DNA of 23,333 bases. Origin: a virus. Every line of letters begins with the position of its first letter. Within the stretch, counting starts at the first letter, position 1. Both the position numbers and the translations under genes were made by a program. The DNA lies in IMG/VR virus record IMGVR_UViG_3300008262_000314, positions 1-23,333 of that record; one strand, 5' to 3'. This document shows, in pieces, positions 7,225-15,500 of this stretch. The notes below the pieces were generated by a model. The model worked only from the letters and a program-made list of their open reading frames with translations, made no database searches and was not told the DNA's origin.

Positions 7225-7373
7225 TATTTCTTTTTCGCTTTCTTCTTAACAGCCTTCTTCTTGGCCTTCATCATCATGGCTTTTTCTTCCATCTTTTCAG
7301 CCTTTGCGTACATCTTGGCTGCTTTCTTACCCTTAGCTGTGTAAGGGAATTTCTTTCCGCTAACCATTGGCAT
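7224..7373 (-). CDS. 49-residue lysine-rich protein
   Basis: ATG at 7373 and TAA at 7224 both lie in TAATG overlaps. The product begins MPMVSGKKFPYTAKGKKAAK and ends in a run of AKKKAVKKKAKKK; 19 of 49 residues are Lys against 3 Glu, a net charge near +16. The centre (MYAKAEKMEEKAMMMKAKKK) would form a helix. N-terminal FPYTAKGKKAAK is a pattern I recall in other short phage proteins. The poly-Lys end is typical of non-specific nucleic-acid binding, but no function is known. Confidence 0.75.
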   Translation of the reverse strand: MPMVSGKKFPYTAKGKKAAKMYAKAEKMEEKAMMMKAKKKAVKKKAKKK

Positions 7374-7642
7374 TAAATTAACCCTCCTGTTGAGTCGTCC
7401 GCTTTGAACGCCTTGCCTGCTCTGTTACTTACCTCAACCGCAGTCTGTATGTCTCGCATACGAGTTGATGACGGTTGAATTCCTTGTGCTCTAGCATCAC
7501 GATATGCCTGGAGCTCTGCGTCCCACTTCTTGGTAGTCATAGGAACTCTTGATGACGCTTCTCCTGCATTCAGATTCAAACCTAGAATCTTGCATCCAAA
7601 GCATCCATCTACATCCGTAGGATGTGTTTGTCTATGTAACAT
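7373..7642 (-). CDS. Small CxxC-containing conserved protein
   Basis: An 89-residue protein with ATG at 7642 behind a GGGGGACAG ribosome site and a stop in a TAATG overlap. The N-terminus HPTDVDGCFGCKILGLNLNAG has a CxxC pair (Cys14, Cys17), followed by KKWDAELQAYRDARAQGIQP and a C-terminal helix (IQTAVEVSNRAGKAF). Similar HP..V.GCFGCK proteins recur in actinophage genomes as far as I recall, usually next to the capsid gene. A single CxxC could be half of a metal site in a dimer or an intermolecular site. Its role is unknown; a head or neck position is inferred from context. Confidence 0.8.
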   Translation of the reverse strand: MLHRQTHPTDVDGCFGCKILGLNLNAGEASSRVPMTTKKWDAELQAYRDARAQGIQPSSTRMRDIQTAVEVSNRAGKAFKADDSTGGLI

Positions 7643-7650
7643 CTGTCCCC

Positions 7651-7902
7651 CTAGACAGTTTGAACTGTGTAACCTGCTGCTTCTAGCGCTGCCTTTTCTG
7701 TAGCCGATACCTCGTAAATGTGACCACCCAAGTAATACAAGTCAGCATTAGCCAAATCTTCAGCATACGGAAAGCGCTCTTGACGATAGACACCGTTCTC
7801 CTTTATGACAGTAATACCGCGTTCTAGCTTGTATCTGTAGTGCAGTACGTTGTCTCCTGCAGGTCCTTCAGATACTGTTGGTGGTGTAAAGATGAAAGCC
7901 AT
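7651..7902 (-). CDS. Small hypothetical protein after capsid gene
   Basis: An 83-residue protein behind a strong AAAGGAGA ribosome site just upstream of ATG 7902. Its sequence starts MAFIFTPPTVSEGPAG and has LHYRYKLERGITVIKENGVY, YAEDLANADLYYLGGHIYEV and a C-terminal helix with AALEAAGYTVQTV. It looks like a compact alpha/beta fold. It follows the capsid gene by 63 nt, with a stable hairpin between. Capsid decoration or head completion is possible but unproven. Confidence 0.8.
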   Translation of the reverse strand: MAFIFTPPTVSEGPAGDNVLHYRYKLERGITVIKENGVYRQERFPYAEDLANADLYYLGGHIYEVSATEKAALEAAGYTVQTV

Positions 7903-7926
7903 AAGTCTCCTTTAGTGGACTCACCA

Positions 7927-7950
7927 CCAAGCAGGGTTTCCCCTGCCTGG
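7927..7950 (-). other. GAAA-tetraloop hairpin between capsid gene and next gene
   Basis: On the minus strand CCAGGCAGGG, loop GAAA, then CCCTGCTTGG form a 10-bp stem with one G-T wobble. GNRA loops are exceptionally stable in RNA. No T-run follows, so it is not a classic terminator. It may protect the capsid mRNA 3' end, cause partial attenuation or be a processing site. Confidence 0.7.
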
Positions 7951-7965
7951 CAGTCAATCAGCTAA

Positions 7966-8952
7966 CTAGGCTGTTGGACGGACAGACGATGCTGTCTCGA
8001 TACGCCATAGGGCTTCTGAACGGTAACGGTTCCAGCCAAGGACGCCGTACCAGCCGATTGGGCGGAGACGCATCAACTTGTCTGTAACTGGACCGATAAC
8101 TGTGTGTGGTTCTTCTGCAACTGCTTCTGCAAGAGCCTGTTGACCCATGATGAAGGTTGAGTAGACACGAACCTGGCTTCCGCCAGATCCTGAACCAGCC
8201 TGTGAGTTTGGTAGGCGTGGTGACTCTACGAAAGCAACGCCTTCGTATGTTCCAAGCTCACCTGCGTAGATACCAGCGGTATCAACGTACTCGTGTGGCT
8301 GACGCCATCCTGCAGTTCCTGTTTCTGCACGAAGGTCGTGAGAAACTTCTGGGTGGATGTAGGAAGCGTATAGATTTCCACGGCGTGGCACAACGTTTGC
8401 TGCGCGGAGCTTCGCTACTGCGTAGCGGATATCGCGAGACTTGATTGTGTCAGTACCAGTGATGGTGGTGATTGCTGCAGAGGTGGAGAGTGATCCAGCG
8501 GATTCGCGGATTACTTGTGATCCACCATTGAGAACGTCACGTACGATTGTATCGAGTGAGTCGTTCATGTTGAATGCAACAATGTTTGCAAGAGCTGGCT
8601 CTACATCAGCGAGTGAGAAGAGGTCGAGCTTGCGGGTTGAAATGATTGAGTTACCGTACTCATTGAGAGTAACTGCAACAGTGCTGGTTGCAGGAATTGC
8701 AACTGCATCTGGATCGACAGTTTCTGTCAATGCGGTGGTGGCAACTGCGAGGTCATTGTAAAGTTGGAACAATACAGATGAACCTGCGTGGGACTGTTGT
8801 GCAGGCTTCTTGTCAGCAACAGAGCGGAATGATGGCACGGAACGAAGAGCGAACTCTACGAGCTTGTCATACGCCTGAGTAACAAGGTTAGCACCGACAA
8901 CTGTACCCGCTTGACCTGCTGGCAACGCAGCAGAGGTATACAAGTTAGGCAT
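7966..8952 (-). CDS. Major capsid protein, N4-gp56 type
   Basis: A 328-residue protein starting at ATG 8952 with AGGACAGG upstream. The arrangement matches the N4-gp56 family of HK97-fold capsid proteins: N-terminal LVTQAYDKLVEFALRSVPSF, then SVLFQLYNDLAVATTALTE, a beta-hinge VAVTLNEYGNSIISTRKLD, helix DSLDTIVRDVL, YAVAKLRAANVVPRRGNLY, the IHPEVSHDLRAE segment and the C-terminal WYGVLGWNRYRSEALWRIE. It would form the icosahedral shell. Scaffold lies 26 nt upstream. The family assignment is by eye; a distant P22-type relationship is the alternative. Confidence 0.88.
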   Translation of the reverse strand: MPNLYTSAALPAGQAGTVVGANLVTQAYDKLVEFALRSVPSFRSVADKKPAQQSHAGSSVLFQLYNDLAVATTALTETVDPDAVAIPATSTVAVTLNEYGNSIISTRKLDLFSLADVEPALANIVAFNMNDSLDTIVRDVLNGGSQVIRESAGSLSTSAAITTITGTDTIKSRDIRYAVAKLRAANVVPRRGNLYASYIHPEVSHDLRAETGTAGWRQPHEYVDTAGIYAGELGTYEGVAFVESPRLPNSQAGSGSGGSQVRVYSTFIMGQQALAEAVAEEPHTVIGPVTDKLMRLRPIGWYGVLGWNRYRSEALWRIETASSVRPTA

Positions 8953-8978
8953 TTACCTGTCCTTTTTGGTTGAATTGG

Positions 8979-9461
8979 CTACGATTGTGAACCGTAGATA
9001 AGGTTTAGGATTTCATCCTGAGATTGTGCGTTGTTAATACGGAACGCAATATCCTCGGACTTGTCGGGGGATAAAGCACCACTTGTAACGGCATCCATCT
9101 GTCGCAAAGCTGCGACGTCCTTTTGACTTACTTCCTGCTGTGGTTGAACTTCAAAGCCGAATACATCAGCATTCTGGTCTAACCAAGCTGAGATAGCATC
9201 TTCTGATGCGTCCAAGTCATTGGGTACAAATGCGGCTACCTTTGGGTTTACGCCACGGGACGAAAAAACGTCCTTCAAAATCCGCTCTCTTTGGGACTTA
9301 CTGAGTTCACCAAGTGAACTTTCAAGTTCCTTGTTTCTCTTCTGCTCAGCCTTCAAAGCCTTGCGCAGTTTCTTTACAAGGTCAGTTTCCGATTCGTATG
9401 ATGGCGTAAAGTCATCATCTTCTTCTTCGTCATCCCAGTAGTTATCGCGGTTGTTGCTCAT
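8979..9461 (-). CDS. Capsid scaffold protein
   Basis: The start is ATG at 9461 (MSNNRDNYW), preceded by AAAAGGGAGAG; a TTG 13 codons upstream keeps the frame open but has no ribosome site. The 160-residue protein begins with a very acidic stretch (WDDEEEDDDF), continues with a coiled coil (about 25-60: LVKKLRKALKAEQKRNKELE), and is helical to the end. Acidic N-terminus plus coiled coil directly upstream of the capsid gene is the usual layout of phage scaffold proteins, which guide shell assembly and then leave. No protease motif is seen, so shell maturation may not involve a protease coded here. Confidence 0.85.
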   Translation of the reverse strand: MSNNRDNYWDDEEEDDDFTPSYESETDLVKKLRKALKAEQKRNKELESSLGELSKSQRERILKDVFSSRGVNPKVAAFVPNDLDASEDAISAWLDQNADVFGFEVQPQQEVSQKDVAALRQMDAVTSGALSPDKSEDIAFRINNAQSQDEILNLIYGSQS

Positions 9462-9581
9462 AGCAACTCTCCCTTTTCTAGTAGTTGGCGCACGCCTCAA
9501 TACCTACAGGGGAATAGATATTGGCTCGTACTGTCGGTCTAATACTCCGCATGGGGCCGATCGATCCATGTCGGGATTCTG
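9462..9581 (-). other. 120-bp gap upstream of scaffold and capsid genes
   Basis: This is the largest gap inside the structural block apart from the leader. No tRNA or good open frame is seen; a 21-codon ATG frame at about 9570 lacks a ribosome site. AT-rich hexamers that could serve as -10 boxes (TATAAC, TATTAG, TATCTA on the minus strand) occur, none with a clear -35. A separate promoter for the abundant scaffold and capsid mRNA would make sense here. A short CATGG/CCATG inverted repeat flanks a GATCGATC core. Confidence 0.35.
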
Positions 9582-11378
9582 TTATAGTAAGCCCGTTACT
9601 CCTGTACGTAGGGCTGTTGTTGATAATCCAGACTGTCCTCTAAACGACTGGATTTCTTGTTGAGCAAGTTTCTTACGGCGTTGTGATGCAGTTCCAAGGA
9701 ACTGTTCAGCCTCTAGTTCTTGCTGTACCTTTGTGGCATCAGCAGCTCCACCAGCCAAGTTACGCTCGTAGATACCTGAAAGCTTCTCAGTAGGTCTGAG
9801 TTGCTCTGCGATATTCTCGTAGCCTTCACCTGCTAGTTGTGTAATCTGAGCCTCGGTATAACCAAGTGCTGTCAGACGAGCAGCTTGCTGCTTAGCGAAG
9901 TCTGTATCAAGCTTGATGCCTGATGCTTCATTTGCTCTACGGATTGCTTCAGTAGCAAATGCACCAGAAGTACGACGATCTTCAAGAGCCTTAGTTCCAA
10001 CATTTGGATCTAGGAAGAATGATGTCAAGTCTGAGGCAGCATCAATATACTTAAGATCCATGAGAGCCTTAACGTAGTAAGGATCAGCATTCAGCGAACG
10101 CAGACGTGCAGCATTGGCACGCTCATCTAGTTCTGCTACAGAGACATCGTTCTGCATATACTTAATGATAGAATCATCACTCTTGAATGCATCTCTACCT
10201 GTAGGGCTAGTTACGTACTTATCGATAACACGCTTGTATCCAAGAACTAAACCTACAAGTTCGCCAGGCTTTCTCTTGGTTGTCAACTTCTCATTGAACT
10301 TACCAAAGTCTTTATAGAACGGAGAGTCAATAGTGTTGCCGGATTTATCTTGATATGTAGGTAGATATAGATATTGATCTACTACGTTTTCAAGTTCGTT
10401 CTCACCTGCAAATTTAGCATCTTTAATAATGGTTCTAAAATAGTCAACGCTTGCATCTACAGTAGATGCAGGTAAGCCTGCAGCAAGAAGTTTAGCCTTG
10501 AGGATTAACCATTGTGTATTGAAGTCAACTTGTGGAGTTGTAGTAGTGGTTGTAGGGGTAGGTGTATCTCCATCACCTTGGTCGTCTGCGTTACCGCCTC
10601 CGCCACCACCTCCGCCGCCACCGCCAGATCCTCCGCCACCGTTACCGCCACCACCATCGCCAGTACCATCACCAGCACCACCGCCATCACCTGCGCCACC
10701 ACCAGCTCCGCCATCGCCGCCAGTAGTAGTTCCACCACCGAAAGGCATGTCTTCGCTAGGAATTACGTTACTTCCAGCACCACCATCAGCTCCGTCGGTT
10801 CCGCCAGGAGTTCCCTTATCAAGTCCAGAACCAGCAGCAATTCCACCCATGCCAGGAAAAACACCATAAGGTGGTCGATCGTCTATCTTTCCTACAGGAC
10901 CTTTAACAACATTATCATCAGTTTTCTTAGTTGTTTTACTAGGTGTCTTTGTTGTTGGCTTAGGAGCAGGTTCAGGAGCTTTAGCTGCAGTTTTAGTTGG
11001 AGTAGACTTAGGAAGGTTACTTGGGCCAGGAGCCTCTTCTGCTTTAGGTGCAGCCTTAGCTGCAGGAGCAGGCTTAGGAGCTTCTGCTTTAACTTCAGCA
11101 ACTTTAGTCTTAACAGCCTCAGAAACTTTAGTTATAGGACTATTCTTGGATGTAGAAGCACCAAGATCAACAGCCTTCTTAAGATTTTCATCAACTTGTT
11201 TAGAAAGTTGGTCTACTTTTTTGACATCAGCAGCAGTAATCTTTGGCTTATCAAGGATAGCATCGATCTTCTTTTCAATGTCTTTAGCAGTTTGAACTGC
11301 CTTATTTGCCTCTAGAGCCTTAGGTAGGCTCTTGGCAATATCGACTACTGTCTCAACAATTTTCTTTTTAGGAGCCAT
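9582..11378 (-). CDS. Putative internal virion protein with Gly-rich linker
   Basis: A 598-residue protein starting in a TAATG overlap at 11378. Residues 1-100 are helical and Lys/Ala-rich (KKKIVETVVDIAKSLPKALE); 100-160 are Pro/Ala/Thr/Lys-rich; 188-268 is almost pure Gly with Asp, Asn and Ser; 272-282 is a Pro/Thr linker; 286-598 is a helical domain (LILKAKLLAAGLP, YTEAQITQLAGEGYENIAEQ, KKLAQQEIQSFRGQSG). The C-terminal FRGQSGLSTTALRTGVTGLL style is known to me from minor head proteins of environmental podoviruses. Position with the 404- and 1930-residue genes suggests a set of proteins ejected with DNA, like T7 gp14-16 in concept. Homology to those is not claimed. Confidence 0.6.
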   Translation of the reverse strand: MAPKKKIVETVVDIAKSLPKALEANKAVQTAKDIEKKIDAILDKPKITAADVKKVDQLSKQVDENLKKAVDLGASTSKNSPITKVSEAVKTKVAEVKAEAPKPAPAAKAAPKAEEAPGPSNLPKSTPTKTAAKAPEPAPKPTTKTPSKTTKKTDDNVVKGPVGKIDDRPPYGVFPGMGGIAAGSGLDKGTPGGTDGADGGAGSNVIPSEDMPFGGGTTTGGDGGAGGGAGDGGGAGDGTGDGGGGNGGGGSGGGGGGGGGGGNADDQGDGDTPTPTTTTTTPQVDFNTQWLILKAKLLAAGLPASTVDASVDYFRTIIKDAKFAGENELENVVDQYLYLPTYQDKSGNTIDSPFYKDFGKFNEKLTTKRKPGELVGLVLGYKRVIDKYVTSPTGRDAFKSDDSIIKYMQNDVSVAELDERANAARLRSLNADPYYVKALMDLKYIDAASDLTSFFLDPNVGTKALEDRRTSGAFATEAIRRANEASGIKLDTDFAKQQAARLTALGYTEAQITQLAGEGYENIAEQLRPTEKLSGIYERNLAGGAADATKVQQELEAEQFLGTASQRRKKLAQQEIQSFRGQSGLSTTALRTGVTGLL

Positions 11379-12592
11379 TAGTTAATCTTCCGATCGATAA
11401 TATCGCCAATACTACTGAAGGTATTAAATGCATCTGGGCTAGTATCCCAATCAGAACTTCCACGCACAATCTCGTATGCTTCAGTAGCTGAAGCTGCACG
11501 GAAGTTGCCCTTCTCATCTTTGAAGTTCATCATCTTCTTGATGAGTGGGTTGTTCATATCGTAAGTCTTACGTGTGATAGCAGAAGCAACCTTGATATAT
11601 TGATCTGCATATTCTTTGATATCCTCACCATTATTGAGAACATCAGCCATTCCTGGATATAGTTTGGCAGCCTGATTACGAACTTTTTGCTTAGCCTCCT
11701 CAAGTTTCTGCTTGAGAATCTCTGGATCACCAGTTGCAACAAGATCAGTAGCAGTCTTTGCTAGTTCTTCAAAAGCAGGCTCAGTGAGACCGTTGTTCTT
11801 GTAAGTAGCGCGCATTTCATCTATGAAGGTCTTGACGGCTCCACCAGTCTCAGGTGTAATCTTTCCACCACGCTTAGCGATGTAACTAGCCAAGAACTGA
11901 TTTTGTTCTTCTGCGGTAAACCCAAGACCAGAACGGGTGGTTGTAGACTTGCCTGTAGTTCCAGCAGTGCTTGTCGTGGTTGTTCCAGCAGCAGTTGTTG
12001 TAACTGCTTCTTTCTTTGCACGTTCATTAAACTTGTTCATGAATCGAATAATTTCTGACTCAGGAACTGTTTCACCGCGAGCAGCATAGAAAGCCTTGGC
12101 ATACATAGTCTTAGCATCTGTCTTATCAATCAAGTTGATAGCAGTAGAGGCTTCTTTGCTAAATCTAGTTTTGGTAGCACCAGCGCCACCCTTGTCTAGA
12201 TTATCTTGAAGAAGGGTTAGATACTCAACACCATTGAGGCGTGCTTCAGTTACTGTCTTTTGAAAAGCCTTAATATCTTCAAAACTAAATGTACCGAGTG
12301 GAGTTGTGCCTTTTGAAGCACCAGTTGCTCGAAGAAGTGCTTGTAGGTAATTTGCGTTATTACCAAACGAATCCGGACGTAACTGTGTACGAAGGCTATC
12401 TACTTCTGCACCAGCAATATTAGCAAAAGCAACTGGATCTGATGTTGCTGTAGCATTTATGTAGAACGGGTTATTTCTAACTTTTAGCGCCAAAGCAGCC
12501 GCTGCATTAGAGGCAGCAAACGTTCCCATTGAAGCATAAGCAGTCGAAGAGGCTATTTGCCTCTCTCGCATCTGGTTATATGTATCTGCCAC
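11378..12592 (-). CDS. Putative internal virion protein with Thr-rich linker
   Basis: A 404-residue protein starting with GTG at 12592, one base after the upstream stop, with AAAGGA just before it. Residues 1-195 are helical, with DAKTMYAKAFYAARGETVPESEIIRFMNKF, a pattern I relate to small helical domains of actinophage minor virion proteins. Residues about 195-222 are a Thr/Ser/Gly linker; 222-404 are again helical, ending YEIVRGSSDWDTSPDAFNTF. No lysozyme or transglycosylase motif is visible. It is probably part of the ejected set or neck. Function is inferred from location only. Confidence 0.6.
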   Translation of the reverse strand: MADTYNQMRERQIASSTAYASMGTFAASNAAAALALKVRNNPFYINATATSDPVAFANIAGAEVDSLRTQLRPDSFGNNANYLQALLRATGASKGTTPLGTFSFEDIKAFQKTVTEARLNGVEYLTLLQDNLDKGGAGATKTRFSKEASTAINLIDKTDAKTMYAKAFYAARGETVPESEIIRFMNKFNERAKKEAVTTTAAGTTTTSTAGTTGKSTTTRSGLGFTAEEQNQFLASYIAKRGGKITPETGGAVKTFIDEMRATYKNNGLTEPAFEELAKTATDLVATGDPEILKQKLEEAKQKVRNQAAKLYPGMADVLNNGEDIKEYADQYIKVASAITRKTYDMNNPLIKKMMNFKDEKGNFRAASATEAYEIVRGSSDWDTSPDAFNTFSSIGDIIDRKIN

Positions 12593-12593
12593 G

Positions 12594-15500
12594 TTAGTCC
12601 TTTGCCTTCATAGTTCCTGCGAATACACGATAAAACATTGGAGCGAATGCTGGGTTCTCTACCATGAGACTGTCAGCAAGTTCTTGTAATTGCCCACGAA
12701 GTTGTGTTGCGTACCAGTGCGTGCTTCCTAGGTTAGGTTCTGCTGTAACACGGGTAATCTTTAATGATTCTATAGCTGCAGAATATGCCTGATAGAACTT
12801 CAAGGTTTCCTCATACACGGGAGACATCTTGAAAGCATCATCCTGCAAAGCCTTGGCAACTGTAGCAATACGCTCTTGATCTGTGCCTACGTTGATGATA
12901 GATGCTGGAGCAGCACCACCAAAACGCTTATTAAGGTTATTGATTTCATTTGCGTACCAAACATTTGAATAACCCATGGCAGCCTGCTGTTCTGAGATCT
13001 GAGACTTGGCCATCTTGTAGATAAGTTCTTCTGCAGCGTTAGCCAACTCTTCAGTGCTGAGTGCCTCACGGCGTCCTGTAAGTTTCTGCCAAGCATAGTA
13101 TGCTGTAGCGCCTTCTCCACCGGGGAAGAAGAATGGGACAACATCGCCGTTCTTAGTAGCGTACTTATCGGCTGCTTCAGGGTGCATGTTCAAGAATGTC
13201 CAAGCATCCTTAGTTCCTGTAACAGTACGAGTAGAACCACCTAGGATTGCTAATAGGTTGCGCTCGCCAAACTCTGTTGAGAACTCGTGAACTGCTGCAA
13301 AGTAATCTCCAGGGTGCTTACGGCTAATCTGATCCCATGCATTATAGAGCATGGTCATGCTAGCGAAGTCAACCTTCTTGTCATTTGGAATCTTAGCAAA
13401 GACTTCCTGAGAAGGTGTAGCAGGTGCTATGCTCTGGAAAAGAGCAGTAAGCAAGCCAATGCCACGTGACATTCCTTCGGCATCTTTGAATAGTCGTGTT
13501 CTTGCCTCATCATCAGCAAGTGGGTTGTCACCATAGTCGCCAGTAGAGGCTAGGTATGAAGCCCAATCTTTGACACCACGCTCAACTGTCTTCTGATCGT
13601 TGATAGCGTACAAGAATGTTTTACGTAACCATGCTGGGAGCAAAGACTCAACTGGTGCTTCTGTCACTCCGAAAGGAATTACGATTCCACGTAGAGTATC
13701 CCATACGGGTCCAAATGCTGCAGACTTACCGCTTGCTTGGTAGATAAACTGACCAGCAGGGCCAATGCCTGGGATACCAGGATTGACGTTACCAAAAGCC
13801 AAGTTAAGAGACTGTACAGGAGCACTTAGTTGTAGTGCTTGTGCAGCATCTGCGTTCTTTCCAACCAATGCGCCTAGGAATGAACCAGCAATTGGATAGC
13901 GGAAACGCTTCTCACCAAACTCATCTTCATAGATAAAGCCTTGACCTTCGTCATACTTAACACCAGTGATGTCATAGATAGCACTTGTACCCTCTTTGTT
14001 CAGAGAGTTGTACGCACGGCCCAACTTGTAGAAGTTAATCTGGTTAGATGCGTAGAGTTGTCCCCACTTACGGATGGTGTTGAACTGTGCCTGGATGAAC
14101 GGGAAGATAAGACGCATAGCCTGAGCGGACTGTAACTGCTTAGATGCATCGTAAAATAGTTCTTTAGTATACTTAGCTCCAGCTTTAGCAGCCATAGAGT
14201 TAAGGTTCTCTAGAGTAACTCCACCCTCATGAACGTAGTTATCGCCACGCTTCTTGAGTTCTTTTTCGATAATCTTGATAGTTTGGTGCTTACGACCCCA
14301 AGCCTTACCATTCTTACGAAGGGGTGCTAATGTGTCTACAGCAGCCTTTTGTAGTTTAATCAAGTCTGGAGTATCAAGCATTGTAGCATAACGGCCTACG
14401 TGATCCCAATATGCCATGCGGTATTCAGGACCAAATGCTGCTAGGTTCTCAAGTTTAGCGTTAAGATCAAAGAACCAGTCTACTGCTTTAGTGAGCATCT
14501 TAGGCTCAGCCTCAGCAAAACGCTTGGTACGAGATAGCAATACTGTCGAATCTGGCATATCTTCACGCTTAAAGAAAGATGCTAGTTGCGACTTGAAGCC
14601 AATCTCTAGGTCATCCATCTCGACTACATTCTTGAGTTTAGCGTAGTCAGGAATAGTAATATCTGATGTTCTATTGCCTTGAGTAATAGTTACTTTGCCA
14701 TTAGCAAGCATCTCACGGATGTACTCAGCCTTAGGGCCTTTGCCACCGATTGACTGTAACGCATACTCATAAGAACCTGTAGAGTTAATATCAAACAGAT
14801 AAGTTCTCAAGTTATCTACGTTGATGTTGTCCTTAGAGAACGGCTTTGCTGTGTCCTTTAGGATAATCTTGTCAAAGTTAGATACCTTCGCACCTTCAAC
14901 TTCTCGAGATGTACGAGCACCACGATGTATCTTTTCAAGGATATCTAGACCCTGCTTCTTCGTGGTTAGATAGTTGATTAGGTCATCTTGTAATTCAGGC
15001 GTGCGAGCGCGTGCCACAAGTGGCATTAGATCGTCTTTATAGAAGCGCATGAGAGTCAATGCAAGACCCTTGTAGAATGATTCGTGCGTGCTTCCAACTA
15101 CTTCGTATATTTTACCAACGAAAGCAGTACGAGGATCGCCAGCACTGATACCACGCTTCATGAACTGCATGTATTCATCTAGTGCTTCAGTTACAAGCTT
15201 CTCAGAGATATCATCATTGAATCTATTTCCGAAGATATCGTTCTGCATCTTACCAATGCGAGATGCCAATGCTTGCATCTTTGTACCTTTAGGATTAGCC
15301 ATAGCCATCGCTAGGTACTGGATAGGGTGATTAAATATGCTATCGTGTCCTGAGAAAAACATACGAAGTTGCATTTCACCAATGTTACGTAGTGTGTAAG
15401 ATACACGGAATGCTAGTTGCGCTGTACGCCAGTAGTCACCTAGTTGGTTGGCAGTAGTGCCAAGCGCCTTTGCTTTACCATACAATGGTACGTTCTTGTT

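Noticed and set aside
7047-7376. 109-codon and 63-codon plus-strand frames
   Set aside because: They are antisense shadows of the four small Lys-rich genes; AAG codons read backward as CTT give Leu/Phe-rich false products.
9462-9500. Longer scaffold start at a TTG
   Set aside because: Extra residues are not scaffold-like and the ATG at 9461 has a good AAGGGAGAG site.
9508-9570. Possible tRNA or tiny gene in the gap before scaffold
   Set aside because: GAATCCCGA resembles a T-arm piece but no cloverleaf partners are found; the 21-codon frame has no ribosome site.
10498-11315. Plus-strand open frames including a polyproline product and a Ser/Cys-rich 267-codon frame
   Set aside because: They are antisense readings of the Gly-rich and Ala/Pro-rich parts of the 598-residue protein; repetitive codons keep other frames open.
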